A stretch of DNA of 26,942 nt. Origin: JACQHC01 sp035559715. Lineage in GTDB: Bacteria; Gemmatimonadota; Gemmatimonadetes; Gemmatimonadales; GWC2-71-9. Below, in pieces: positions 1 through 8,614 of the stretch (position 1 is the stretch's first letter; each line of letters begins with the position of its first letter). The notes under the pieces are model-generated. The model had not been told where the DNA came from, made no database searches, and was given only the letters and a program-made list of their open reading frames with translations. The stretch spans positions 1 through 26,942 of the forward strand of contig DATMAW010000086.1 in assembly GCA_035559715.1 (NCBI GenBank), written 5' to 3'. The position numbers and the translations under genes were made by a program.

Positions 1-2
1 GG

Positions 3-695
3 CTCAAGGGAGGCGGCGCGCAGCACACGGGTGCCGGCGCCAACGCCTGGGCCGGGCACCGCTCGGGCGTGGATTACGTTACGCAGGGCAACCTGCTTGT
101 GGGCCCGGAAGTACTCGATGCCGTGGCCCGGAGCTTCGAGAGCACCGCCGGGACCGAGCGCCATCTGGCCGATCGCTTGATAGCCGGGATCGCCGCGGGA
201 CACGCGGTAGGTGGGGATGCGCGGAAGGGGCGACTGCAATCGGCGGCCGTCGTGGTGGCGGACGCGCGGCCCGGCCGGTCGCGCCGGGACGACGGCATCA
301 CGGCCAACATCAACGTATGCGAGCATCCCGATCCCGTGGCCGAGCTGCGCCGCATCTACAACACGATCTCCCAAACGCTCGGCTACCGCACGCTGGAACA
401 GTTCGAGGGAGCGGATGTGTGGCAGCTCAAGGTGATACTGCACGCATTGGGGCACTTCCGCCCGGGAACGGACTCGCTCGTGCCAGACCGTGATGCGAAC
501 CGCTATACGCAGGAAGTGGTCACGGCGGTGGATGCGTTCCGGTCCGCAGAGCGATTGTCCACGCCGGCCGTCGGCAGCCCGCCGGGGCTCGTGGACCGGG
601 AGACGGTGGAGCGGTTGTGGGCGGCCCTGGAGCGGGCGGGGAAAGCCGCCGACGTTCGCCGGCGGCTCAAAGAGGTCACCGCCGTTCGGCGCTAG
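3..695 (+). CDS. DUF1028 family Ntn-hydrolase-like protein, 5' end outside the window
   Basis: The reading frame is already open at base 3 and reads TGAGANAWAGHRSG before the first possible in-window start (GTG at 69), so the gene begins upstream and only its C-terminal part is seen. The conserved DUF1028 stretch is visible: DYVTQGNLL, then a segment ending in GRLQSAAVVV, then DGITANINVCEHPDPVAELRR. The last 100 or so residues (from GYRTLEQF) resemble the peptidoglycan-binding-like tail common in this family. DUF1028 proteins are predicted Ntn-fold hydrolases with no established substrate; the N-terminal nucleophile region lies outside the window. The family call is firm, the function is unknown. 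Its stop codon lies beside a minus-strand stop (692-694) that closes a separate receptor-like reading frame. Confidence 0.85.
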   Translation, partial: LKGGGAQHTGAGANAWAGHRSGVDYVTQGNLLVGPEVLDAVARSFESTAGTERHLADRLIAGIAAGHAVGGDARKGRLQSAAVVVADARPGRSRRDDGITANINVCEHPDPVAELRRIYNTISQTLGYRTLEQFEGADVWQLKVILHALGHFRPGTDSLVPDRDANRYTQEVVTAVDAFRSAERLSTPAVGSPPGLVDRETVERLWAALERAGKAADVRRRLKEVTAVRR

Positions 696-783
696 AAGAA
701 GAAAAAGTCGCTGCCTCCACCGCGCATCCGCGGGTTCACGATGTTGGCGAACTTGGAGCCGAACCGGAAGCTCAGGTTCACCG
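692..783 (-). pseudogene. possible C-terminal remnant of an outer-membrane receptor
   Basis: On the minus strand, in a different frame from the permease that ends at 778, the sequence reads AVNLSFRFGSKFANIVNPR, then MRGGGSDFFFF and a stop. The alternating, aromatic-rich segment and the aromatic C-terminus look like the end of an outer-membrane beta-barrel, and the wording resembles tails I associate with TonB-dependent receptors of Gemmatimonadota-like bacteria (recollection, not a search). Upstream of about base 783 the similarity stops and the permease takes over, so at most 30 residues remain. It may instead be chance or an unrelated non-coding tail. It is listed because it accounts for the otherwise empty 80 bases between two genes. 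Confidence 0.3.
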
Positions 784-2094
784 CCGCTCGTGCGTTGCAC
801 TCGCCTGGATGCGAACGGCCAGGCTCGCGCCGTAAGCGGCGGCGAGTACGATCAACGCTACACCGGTGGACGCCGGCGTAGCCAGAGCGGCGCCGAGCAA
901 CAGCAGCGCGTACACTCCCACGAACGCGACCGCGGTCAGCGGGTACCCCGGCACCCTGAACGCGGCACCCGGCTCGCGGGCCCGATAGCGAAACAGCGCG
1001 AGGGCGGTGAAGCCGTCCACGGCCAGCACCAGCGTGATGGAGAGCGCCAGGAGCCACTCGAACGTGCCGGAGGCGGCGAGGGCCACGCCCACGAGCCCCA
1101 CGGCAAGCGTTGCCGTCCACGGAGTGCCGCCACGATTGACCAGGGCGAGGCTGGCCGGCGCCAACCCGTCCCTAGCGAGCCCAAAAAACACGCGCGGCGT
1201 GGCGAAGACGTTGCCGTTGAGCGAGGCGAGCACTACGAGCAGCGCGATGGCCGCCATGACGGCGCCGCCGCGCGCGCCGAACACCACCGTCGCCATGTCT
1301 CCCGCCACCAGGTTCGACGTGGCCACGGTCTCGAACGGCAGCACGTGCAGGAACGCCGCATTGAGCAGGACGTATAGCGCGGCAACGATCGCGATCCCAA
1401 ACAGGAACGCGCGCGGAATGGTGCGATTGGGATCCACCACCTCCTCGGCGATCTTGGCGACCTCCGGATAGCCGTAGTACGTCCAGATTACCGCCTGCCC
1501 TGCGGCAGCGAGTGCCGCCAGGGTGGCGGCGCCGCTCGGCGCCTCGGGCAGGCGGCCGCTCCAGCCGGCGCCCGTGCCCACCGCGAGGGCGATGACCACG
1601 ACGGCCCCCAGCGCGAGGACCTTCGCCGACGTCACGACGTTCTGGACCCATCGTCCCGTGCGAACGCCGAGCAGGTTCACGCCGGTAACGACGGACACGA
1701 AGCCGACGCCCAGACCGCGCGCCCCGCTATCTGGAAGGCCGCCGAGTTTGGCCGCATACTCCCCGCAGACGACGCCAATCGCCGCGATGGCCGCCGGATA
1801 GATCACCAGCGCCTCTACCCAGCCCACGACGAACCCCGCGCGCCGCCCGAACGTCTCCATCACGAAGACGTACTTGCCGCCCGCGCGTGGCCGGCGTGTC
1901 GCCAGCTCGGCGAACACGAACGCGCCGAGGAGGGCGAGGGCTGCACCGAGGAGCCAGGCGACGAACGTGAGCCAGGGGCGCCCGAGCTGCGCGGCCACGA
2001 GACCGGGTGTCCGGAAGATGCCTGAGCCCACGATGATGCCCACCACCATCGCGAGGCTGTCGCCCAGCCGCAGCGTGCGGCGGAGATCAGTCAA
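778..2094 (-). CDS. APC family amino acid permease
   Basis: Integral inner-membrane transporter of the amino acid-polyamine-organocation superfamily; the substrate cannot be told from the sequence. The product is 438 residues, mostly hydrophobic, with about 12 membrane segments. Segment 1 carries the characteristic GIIVGSGIFRTPG (residues about 19-31) of the unwound substrate-binding helix. The start is taken as TTG at 2094-2092 because GGAGGG (2105-2100) sits about 6 bases upstream and the protein then begins MTDLRRTLRLGDSLA, as usual for the family. An in-frame start at 2154 would add 20 residues without homology and run through the intergenic region. The gene diverges from nirK across 114 bases. 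It ends inside the DNA of a possible receptor remnant, suggesting a rearranged 3' border. The family call is firm. Confidence 0.88.
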   Translation of the reverse strand: MTDLRRTLRLGDSLAMVVGIIVGSGIFRTPGLVAAQLGRPWLTFVAWLLGAALALLGAFVFAELATRRPRAGGKYVFVMETFGRRAGFVVGWVEALVIYPAAIAAIGVVCGEYAAKLGGLPDSGARGLGVGFVSVVTGVNLLGVRTGRWVQNVVTSAKVLALGAVVVIALAVGTGAGWSGRLPEAPSGAATLAALAAAGQAVIWTYYGYPEVAKIAEEVVDPNRTIPRAFLFGIAIVAALYVLLNAAFLHVLPFETVATSNLVAGDMATVVFGARGGAVMAAIALLVVLASLNGNVFATPRVFFGLARDGLAPASLALVNRGGTPWTATLAVGLVGVALAASGTFEWLLALSITLVLAVDGFTALALFRYRAREPGAAFRVPGYPLTAVAFVGVYALLLLGAALATPASTGVALIVLAAAYGASLAVRIQASATHERR

Positions 2095-2157
2095 TGTCTC
2101 CCTCCGTAAGGACGCCTTCAGATGTGATTCACGTGCCGGTGGCAGAATTCCCACTTA

Positions 2158-2171
2158 GATATGTGAATATC
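2158..2171. promoter_or_regulatory. palindrome GATAT-N4-ATATC between the permease gene and nirK
   Basis: A perfect inverted repeat of two 5-base half-sites separated by GTGA lies 37 bases before the nirK start and 63 before the permease start. The region around it is the only AT-rich patch in this intergenic space. The 5-4-5 geometry is that of CRP/FNR-type operators (TTGAT-N4-ATCAA), but the bases differ from the FNR/NNR consensus. Promoter -10 elements in both directions may overlap it. An operator role is inference. Confidence 0.35.
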
Positions 2172-2208
2172 GAGAATCTGTCATGGCCTCAGTCGGAGGA
2201 AACCCGCC

Positions 2209-3687
2209 GTGCCGCGCTCAATGCCGCTTTCCCGACGGTCCGTAATCACGGCGTCAGCCGCCGCGCTGCTTCTGCCGCTCGCCGCACTGGGGTGGCGTAC
2301 CTCGCAGGGCCCCGAGCAGGCACTCCCCGTGGAGCGGGCGGTGCTGACGGATCCCCCGGCCGTCCCCCCGCCCATCGCCCGCACGCGGCCGGCGCGGGTC
2401 ATCGTGGAACTCGAGACGAGCGAGGTCACGCGCGAGATCGCCGACGGCGTGCAGTACACGTTCTGGACCTTCGGCGGCACGGTGCCCGGCAAGTTCATCC
2501 GCATCAGGGAGGGGGATGAGGTCGAGTTTCACCTGAACAACCATCCCGACAGCCGGTTTCCGCACAACATCGACCTGCACGCCGTCACCGGCCCAGGAGG
2601 CGGCGCCACGTCGTCGTTCACGTCGCCCGGGCACACCTCCGTGTTCAGCTTCAAGGCACTGAACCCGGGTCTATACGTGTACCACTGCGCCACCGCGCCC
2701 GTGGGGATGCACGTGGCGAACGGGATGTACGGCCTGATCCTGGTCGAGCCCGAGGCGGGCCTCCCCAAGGTGGACCGAGAGTACTACGTCGTCCAGGGGG
2801 ACTTCTACACGGCGGGGCCGTACGGTCAGGCGGGTCACCAGCCGTTCAGCATGGAAAAAGCCCTGCGCGAGCAGCCCGACTACGTGCTGTTCAACGGCTC
2901 GGTCGGCGCGCTCGTGGGCGACAAGGCCTTGACGGCCAACGTGGGCGAGACTGTCCGGCTGTTCGTGGGCAACGGCGGGCCGAACCTGTTGTCGTCGTTC
3001 CACGTCATTGGCGAGATCTTCGATCGCGTGTACGCCGAAGCGGGGACGATGGTCAATCACAACGTCCAGACCACGCTCGTGCCCGCGGGCGGCGCCGCCG
3101 TGGCCGAGTTCAGGGTGGAGGTGCCGGGCACGTACATCCTGGTGGACCATTCTCTCTTGCGCGCGTTCAACAAAGGGGCGCTCGGCATGCTCCGCGTCAC
3201 CGGTCCCCAGATGGTGGCGATCTACTCGGGCCGCCAGAGCGAGGGCATCTACCGGCCGGAGGGTGGCGCCGTGCAGGTGGTTCCGGGGGCCCCGGCGCTC
3301 GCGATGGCGCGCAGCAAGGATGAGCGCGTCGCATTCGGTCAACGAGTGTTCGACCAAAACTGCGCGGCGTGTCACCAGCGGAACGGCGCCGGCCTGCCGC
3401 CCGCGTTCCCACCGCTCGCGCAAAGCGACTTCCTCAACGCGGATAAACGGAGAGCAATCCGCGTCCTGATCAGCGGATTGCAGGGTCCCATCACCGTGAA
3501 TGGGGCGAACTACAACGGCGTCATGCCGGCGCTCCGGCTGGACGATGACGACATCGCCAACGTGCTCACCTACGTGTACAGCCAGTGGGGCAACGCTGGC
3601 CACGACGTGACACCGGCCGAAGTCCGCGCCGTGCGCCGTCAGGTCGGCCCGCAGACGCCCGAGCCGGATGCGAGTCACGGGCGGTAG
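2209..3687 (+). CDS. nirK: copper-containing nitrite reductase with C-terminal cytochrome c domain
   Basis: Periplasmic reduction of nitrite to nitric oxide. The 492-residue product has a Tat-like signal (SRRSVI, residues 8-13, then a hydrophobic run), two cupredoxin domains (about 60-335) and a C-terminal class I cytochrome c domain (about 370-465). All copper ligands are visible. Type 1 site: His119, Cys160, His168, Met173. Type 2 site: His124, His159, His314. Catalytic Asp122 and His265 are also present. The haem motif is CAACH (385-389), with Met439 in NGVMPAL as probable axial ligand. Fused cytochrome c NirKs are known, for example in Ralstonia pickettii, and the haem would feed electrons to the type 1 copper. 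The GTG start is chosen because GGAGGA (2195-2200) lies 8 bases upstream; the ATG at 2221 would be 20 away. The 3' end overlaps the porin gene by 20 bases. Confidence 0.96.
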   Translation: MPRSMPLSRRSVITASAAALLLPLAALGWRTSQGPEQALPVERAVLTDPPAVPPPIARTRPARVIVELETSEVTREIADGVQYTFWTFGGTVPGKFIRIREGDEVEFHLNNHPDSRFPHNIDLHAVTGPGGGATSSFTSPGHTSVFSFKALNPGLYVYHCATAPVGMHVANGMYGLILVEPEAGLPKVDREYYVVQGDFYTAGPYGQAGHQPFSMEKALREQPDYVLFNGSVGALVGDKALTANVGETVRLFVGNGGPNLLSSFHVIGEIFDRVYAEAGTMVNHNVQTTLVPAGGAAVAEFRVEVPGTYILVDHSLLRAFNKGALGMLRVTGPQMVAIYSGRQSEGIYRPEGGAVQVVPGAPALAMARSKDERVAFGQRVFDQNCAACHQRNGAGLPPAFPPLAQSDFLNADKRRAIRVLISGLQGPITVNGANYNGVMPALRLDDDDIANVLTYVYSQWGNAGHDVTPAEVRAVRRQVGPQTPEPDASHGR

Positions 3688-4870
3688 CGGGGTGCGCGCC
3701 GCTCCAACCACGGCCGCGCTGCTGGTCGCGCTGCACTCGGTCGCGGCCGGCCAGGCCGTCCGCGTTGGCGGCGAGGTGCGCCCGCGCTACGAGTACCGGT
3801 CCCCCGTGGCAGGCAGCGCCAACGGGTTCGCGTCCATGCGGACTCGCGTCGAGCTGTCGAGCGGGCTGGAGCGCCGCGTGAGCGGGTTCATCCAGTTGCA
3901 GGACGTGAGGTTCTGGGGCGAGGAATCGAACACGCTGACCGATTTTCGTGCCGACAACTTCGACCTGCATCAAGGCTACGTCGAGCTGCGGTCCCACGAG
4001 ACCGGGGGGTGGCGGCTGCGCATCGGACGGCAGGAAGTGGGGTTTGGAGAGGAGCGGCTGGTTGGTCCGGTGAACTGGACGCAACAGGGCCGGTCGTTCG
4101 ACGGTCTTCGGGCTGGACGCTCCGGATCGTTCGGAGCGATCGACGCGTTCGCGTTCGTACTGACCGAGTCGGCCGCCCCGGGCGTGCCGCACGAATCCGA
4201 GTTCTTCGGCGCGTATGCTCAGCTGGAGCGCGTCGCCGGAGGCACCGTGGAGCTGTATAGCCTCCACACCCACGTGGCCGGCGTCGGCACCAACCAGGCC
4301 ACGCTCGGCGCCCGGTACGCGGCAGCGCGTGGCAAGACACGCTATCGGATCGAGGGCTCGTACCAGCTGGGCGATCGGGACAGCGCGACGGTGCGCGCGT
4401 TCATGGCGGGTGCCCGTCTGGGCAGGATGGTTGCGGACCAGGTCGAGCTGACCCTCTGGTACGATCTGTTATCGGGCGACCCGACCCCCGGAGACGGGCG
4501 CATCGGAGCGTTCGAGACGCTGTTCGCCACGAACCACCCGTTCTACGGTCTGGCCGATCTGTTTCTCGACATCCCGCGTCACACGGGTGGACTCGGGCTG
4601 CAAGACGTCGCGGTCAAACTGTCCGTAACTCCCCACCGGGATGTGCGATTGACCCTGGACGGGCATGCGTTTTCCACAGTGCGTCCCGGCACGCTCACCT
4701 CGCGACGCCTCGGCGAGGAGCTGGACCTGACCGCTCGCTACCGGTACAGCGCCAATGTCTTCGTGGAGGGTGGTGCGTCGTACGTGCGGGACGGCCCGGC
4801 GCTGAGAGATCTTGGGCGGCTGACCGAAGACCTGCAGTTCTTGTACGTGATGCTCACCGCGAAGTGGTAG
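3668..4870 (+). CDS. alginate_exp-type outer-membrane porin
   Basis: A 400-residue predicted beta-barrel. A signal peptide is visible (hydrophobic TTAALLVALHSVAAGQA, residues about 14-30), followed by VRVGGEVRPRYEYR, then repeated amphipathic strands and DLHQGYVELR. It ends LTAKW with the C-terminal aromatic residue of outer-membrane proteins. This matches the alginate-export/porin family (Pfam alginate_exp), whose members often have nothing to do with alginate. The gene starts 20 bases before the nirK stop (ATG 3668; a GTG at 3692 is an alternative), so it is translationally coupled to nirK and may serve nitrite passage through the outer membrane or simply share its regulation. The substrate is unknown; the family call is fairly sure. 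Confidence 0.8.
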   Translation: MRVTGGSGVRAAPTTAALLVALHSVAAGQAVRVGGEVRPRYEYRSPVAGSANGFASMRTRVELSSGLERRVSGFIQLQDVRFWGEESNTLTDFRADNFDLHQGYVELRSHETGGWRLRIGRQEVGFGEERLVGPVNWTQQGRSFDGLRAGRSGSFGAIDAFAFVLTESAAPGVPHESEFFGAYAQLERVAGGTVELYSLHTHVAGVGTNQATLGARYAAARGKTRYRIEGSYQLGDRDSATVRAFMAGARLGRMVADQVELTLWYDLLSGDPTPGDGRIGAFETLFATNHPFYGLADLFLDIPRHTGGLGLQDVAVKLSVTPHRDVRLTLDGHAFSTVRPGTLTSRRLGEELDLTARYRYSANVFVEGGASYVRDGPALRDLGRLTEDLQFLYVMLTAKW

Positions 4871-4951
4871 CGCAGCGGCTCGCCGCGCCTCCGCCGCCGG
4901 GATACATTGCTCCGTCGTCCCTCCCATCATAACACCCGGAGGAAGTGAGGT

Positions 4952-7900
4952 ATGGTACGCTTGGTCATCGTTCGTCGGATCATGCTGCGCGGTGCGTTGT
5001 GGCTGGCGGCGCTCGCCGGGGCCGGCACGGCGCACGCGCAGACCCAATACGATCCCGCAGTGTTCGGCGCGCTGCGGTGGCAGAATATCGGGCCCGCCCG
5101 CGGGGGACGCTCGATTACCGTCGCCGGTAGCACCGCGCGGCCGTTCGAGTACTACTTTGGCGCGACCGGGGGCGGGGTGTGGAAGACCACCGACGGCGGT
5201 CAAAACTGGCAACCGGTCACCGATGGCCAATTGAAGAGTTCGTCCGTGGGCGCGGTGGCCGTGTGCGAGGCGAACCCGGACGTCGTGTACGCCGGAATGG
5301 GCGAGACGCAGCTCCGCGGCAACATCATGCAGGGCGACGGCGTCTATAAGTCGCTGGACGCCGGGAAGACCTGGCGCCACGTGGGGCTTGCCCAGACCCA
5401 GGCGATCGCGCGAATTCGGATCCACCCCACCGACTGCAATACCGCCTGGGTGGCCGCCTTCGGCGTGCACTCCGCTCCGAACGCCGAGCGCGGCGTGTTC
5501 AAGACCACCAACGGCGGCGAGACGTGGCGCAAGGTGTTGTTCCGTGACGAGCGCACCGGCGCGGTGGATCTCTCGGTCGATCCGAACAACCCGGCGGTGA
5601 TCTACGCCGCGCTGTGGGAAGCGTGGCGCAAGTCCTGGGGCATGTCGTCCGGTGGTCCCGGGAGCGGTCTGTTCAAGAGCACCGACTACGGAGAGACCTG
5701 GCGAGAGATCACACGGAACCCCGGGCTCCCGGCCACCGGCGTCGTGGGCAAGATCGGCGTCGCCGTGTCGCCGGCCGCGCCGTGGCGCGTGTATGCGATC
5801 GTCGAACATGACTCGGGCGGCGTGTTCCGCTCCGATGACGCAGGCGCCACGTGGACTCGCGTGAACGACGAGCGGCGACTCCGCCAGCGCGCGTTCTATT
5901 ACACGCGCATCTACGCCGATCCCAAGAACCCGGACGTGGTGTACGTGCTGAATACGGGGTTCTATCGCTCGCGCGATGGGGGCAAGACCTACCAGGGGAT
6001 TCAGGTTCCGCACGGGGACAATCACGATCTGTGGATCGCGCCCGACAATCCCGACCGCATGATCAACTCGAACGACGGCGGCGCGAACGTCTCGGTGAAC
6101 GGCGGTCAGACGTGGACGGAGCAGGATTTCCCCACGGCGCAGTTCTACCGGGTGATTACGACGCACCATGAGCCGTACCTGGTTTGCGGGGCGCAGCAGG
6201 ACAACAGCACGGCGTGTGCGGCTCACAAGGGGTGGCAGCACCTCGGCACGCGCGGGGGCGGCAGCGGCACGTTCTTCTTCCCGGTGGGTGGTGGTGAGAG
6301 CGGCCACATCGCGAACAGCCCCGCGGACCCGAACATCTTCTACGCCGGTTCGTACGGCGGCCTGCTCACGCGGTTCGACTACCGCACGGGGCAAGAGCGC
6401 GTCATCAACGTCTGGCCCGAGAATCCCATGGGCCACGCCTCGGCGGAGATTCGGGAGCGGTTCCAGTGGACGTTCCCCATCGTCTTCTCACGCCACGATC
6501 CGAACGTGCTGTACGTGGCGAGCCAGCACGTGTGGAAGACGACCAACGAGGGGCAGACCTGGGAGCGCATTAGTCCGGATCTCTCGCGCCACGATCCCAC
6601 CACGATGGTGGCCTCCGGCGGTCCCATCACCAAAGACCAGACCGGCGTCGAGACCTACGCGCTGGTGTTCGCGCTCGCGCCTTCGTACCAGGATCCTAAC
6701 GTGCTCTGGGCCGGGTCGGACGACGGTCTCGTGCACGTGACGCGGGACGGCGGCCGCACGTGGCAGAACGTGACGCCGAAGGACGCGCCGCCGTTCGTGC
6801 GGATCAACACGATCGAGGCGTCGCCAACGACCGCGGGGAAAGCCTACGTCGCGGGAATTCGCTATCTCGTGGACAACGACCGGGCCCCGTACGTGTGGAG
6901 AACCACGGACTACGGCGCCACGTGGACGAAGATCGTGAACGGAATCCCGGGCGACGACTTCGTGCGCGCCGTGCGCGAAGATCCCAAGCGGCCGGGCCTC
7001 CTGTACGCCGCGTCGGAACACACGGTGTACGTGTCCTGGGATGACGGCGCCAACTGGCAGCGGCTGACGCAGAACCTGCCGGACGTCCAGGTCTCCGACC
7101 TCGTCGTGGAAGAGAACGATCTCGTCATTTCCACGCATGGGCGCTCGTTCTGGGTCATGTACAACATCGGTCCGCTGCGGCAGCTCACGCCTCAGGTTGC
7201 CCAGGCCGACGTGCACCTCTTCGATCCGGTGGACCCGACTCGTGGCGTTGATCCCAACGTGCAGGTGTTCTACAACCTCAAGCGGGACGTGGACTCACTC
7301 ACGCTCGAGTTCCTGGACGCGGCGGGTAACGTGATTCAAGTGTTCAAGGGAACGAAGTCCGATACGTCCCGCGCCGGCGGTCCGCCCCCTGGCGTGCCCG
7401 AAGAGTTCGCCTTCTTCGGCGGCCCGCAGCGGCCCCCAGCGGTCCGCGCGGGGTCCCACAGCTTCACCTGGAACCTGCGGTACCCCGGCTACACGGACTT
7501 CGACGGGCGGATCTTCTGGGCAGCCGGCAACCAGGGTCCCGTGGCTCCTCCGGGACGCTATCAGGTTCGGCTCACCACCGGGGGCGCATCGCAAACGCAG
7601 GACTTCGAGATCAAGATGGACCCGCGCCTCCAGGGCAAGGTGACCGTGGCCCAGCTCCGCGAGCGGTTCGATTTCGCCCTGAAGATTCGCGATCGCGTGA
7701 GCGACGCCAACGAAGAGGTGATCCGGATTCGCCGCATGAAGTCCGACGTGGACGACCGGCTCAAGCGAACCAGCGATGCCGCGATAGCCCGTCTCGGACA
7801 GACGGTGAAGACCAAAGTGAGCGGCGTGGAAGAGGAGATCTACCAGGTCCGCAATCGCAGCAATCAGGACCCGCTCAACTTCCCGATCAAGCTCAACAAC

Positions 7901-8137
7901 AAGCTCGCGGCGTTGATGGGCGTGGTGGAAAGCGCGGACGCGCCGCCCACGGCGCAATCACTCGACGTCTTCCGCCATCTGGACACGTTGCTGCAGAAGC
8001 AGTCGAGCCAGCTCGAAGCCATCATCGCGACCGATGTTGCTCAGCTTAACGAGCTGCTGCGGAACGCGAACCTCCCGCCGATCAATACGGAGAAGCCCAA
8101 GCGGGAGCCACCGGGGGCGCCGAGGCTGGTGCCGTAG
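4952..8137 (+). CDS. exported BNR-repeat protein, sortilin/VPS10-like beta-propeller
   Basis: A 1061-residue secreted protein of the family annotated as glycosyl hydrolase, sortilin-like or WD40/YVTN/BNR-repeat protein. The signal peptide ends at AHA (residue 29). The N-terminal signature NIGPARGGR is followed by GATGGGVWKTTDGG. I count 11 Asp-box/BNR motifs between about residues 70 and 720, for example TTDGGQNW, SLDAGKTW, TTNGGETW, STDYGETW, SDDAGATW, TRDGGRTW and TTDYGATW, enough for one or two seven- to ten-bladed propellers. A beta-sandwich-like region follows (about 740-890), then a charged, helical, probably coiled-coil tail with many Arg/Glu/Lys residues (about 895-1050). ATG 4952 is supported by GGAGGA at 4938-4943. 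A TACATT -10-like box lies at 4903-4908. Despite the hydrolase label, no catalytic residues can be named; the true function in this family is unknown. Confidence 0.88.
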   Translation: MVRLVIVRRIMLRGALWLAALAGAGTAHAQTQYDPAVFGALRWQNIGPARGGRSITVAGSTARPFEYYFGATGGGVWKTTDGGQNWQPVTDGQLKSSSVGAVAVCEANPDVVYAGMGETQLRGNIMQGDGVYKSLDAGKTWRHVGLAQTQAIARIRIHPTDCNTAWVAAFGVHSAPNAERGVFKTTNGGETWRKVLFRDERTGAVDLSVDPNNPAVIYAALWEAWRKSWGMSSGGPGSGLFKSTDYGETWREITRNPGLPATGVVGKIGVAVSPAAPWRVYAIVEHDSGGVFRSDDAGATWTRVNDERRLRQRAFYYTRIYADPKNPDVVYVLNTGFYRSRDGGKTYQGIQVPHGDNHDLWIAPDNPDRMINSNDGGANVSVNGGQTWTEQDFPTAQFYRVITTHHEPYLVCGAQQDNSTACAAHKGWQHLGTRGGGSGTFFFPVGGGESGHIANSPADPNIFYAGSYGGLLTRFDYRTGQERVINVWPENPMGHASAEIRERFQWTFPIVFSRHDPNVLYVASQHVWKTTNEGQTWERISPDLSRHDPTTMVASGGPITKDQTGVETYALVFALAPSYQDPNVLWAGSDDGLVHVTRDGGRTWQNVTPKDAPPFVRINTIEASPTTAGKAYVAGIRYLVDNDRAPYVWRTTDYGATWTKIVNGIPGDDFVRAVREDPKRPGLLYAASEHTVYVSWDDGANWQRLTQNLPDVQVSDLVVEENDLVISTHGRSFWVMYNIGPLRQLTPQVAQADVHLFDPVDPTRGVDPNVQVFYNLKRDVDSLTLEFLDAAGNVIQVFKGTKSDTSRAGGPPPGVPEEFAFFGGPQRPPAVRAGSHSFTWNLRYPGYTDFDGRIFWAAGNQGPVAPPGRYQVRLTTGGASQTQDFEIKMDPRLQGKVTVAQLRERFDFALKIRDRVSDANEEVIRIRRMKSDVDDRLKRTSDAAIARLGQTVKTKVSGVEEEIYQVRNRSNQDPLNFPIKLNNKLAALMGVVESADAPPTAQSLDVFRHLDTLLQKQSSQLEAIIATDVAQLNELLRNANLPPINTEKPKREPPGAPRLVP

Positions 8138-8144
8138 CAGGCTG

Positions 8145-8205
8145 GGCAGGAGGCGGCATGAGCGGCAGTGGGCCGGCTGAGGCCGGTCCACATGCCGCCC
8201 CTGCC
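8145..8205. repeat. long imperfect inverted repeat after the BNR gene
   Basis: GGCAGGAGGCGGCATG (8145-8160) pairs with CATGCCGCCCCTGCC (8191-8205) with one extra base, and the loop contains a second short CCGG/CCGG hairpin. It starts 8 bases after the BNR gene stop. There is no T-run after it, so if it ends transcription it is not a classical intrinsic terminator; it may protect the mRNA 3' end. A weak in-frame open reading across it shows no coding character. Confidence 0.4.
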
Positions 8206-8274
8206 GCCAAGTACGCCGAGCCTCCTCCTGCCGGACCCCGGGGCCGCCCGCTGCCCTCAGCCTTCCGACCTGTG

Positions 8275-8280
8275 TACATT
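8275..8280 (+). promoter_or_regulatory. -10 box TACATT for a leaderless nfu-type mRNA
   Basis: TACATT ends exactly 7 bases before the ATG at 8288, so transcription would begin at or next to the start codon. No Shine-Dalgarno sequence precedes this ATG. No convincing -35 element is seen. The same arrangement recurs at three other genes in the window. Confidence 0.4.
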
Positions 8281-8287
8281 GCCACTG

Positions 8288-8614
8288 ATGCGACCACCCC
8301 CAGACACCCAGTCCCACGACGACGCCATGTACGAGGTCGTTGCGGAGATCTTCCGTGACGACATCAACCCCATGGTGGCACGGCACGGCGGCCGGGTGGA
8401 CCTCGTGGACGTGCAAGATGGCACGGTCGTGGTCCGCATGATGGGGGGCTGCCAGGGCTGTGGGATGGCCACCGTCACGCTGCGGCAGGGAATCGAAAGC
8501 GCGCTCCGCCAGGCGTTGCCCGGCATGCGTGGCCTCAAAGACATCACGGATCACAGCGGCGGCACCAACCCGTATTACGCACCGGACGCTCGGGGCCCGA
8601 GCGCGGTCCGGTAG
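8288..8614 (+). CDS. NifU C-terminal (Nfu) domain iron-sulfur carrier
   Basis: Small cytosolic Fe-S scaffold or carrier protein of 108 residues. The single Nfu domain covers about residues 14-85, with the diagnostic cluster-binding motif GGCQGCGMA (Cys55 and Cys58) between the predicted strand VVVRMMG and the helix TLRQGIESALRQ. It is shorter than full NifU and lacks both the IscU-like and ferredoxin-like domains, as in NfuA/Nfu-type carriers. The usual partner is a homodimer bridging one [4Fe-4S] cluster. The start is uncertain: ATG 8288 fits the -10 box 7 bases upstream, and ATG 8327 (MYEVVAEIF) is where family similarity begins. An earlier in-frame ATG at 8168 would run through the hairpin region and is disfavoured. 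No neighbouring suf/isc gene is present. Confidence 0.88.
   Translation: MRPPPDTQSHDDAMYEVVAEIFRDDINPMVARHGGRVDLVDVQDGTVVVRMMGGCQGCGMATVTLRQGIESALRQALPGMRGLKDITDHSGGTNPYYAPDARGPSAVR

Noticed and set aside
4469..6436. 655-residue minus-strand open frame opposite the porin and BNR genes
   Set aside because: Arg/His/Val-rich composition typical of antisense frames in GC-rich DNA. The plus strand holds clear families with signal peptides and motifs.
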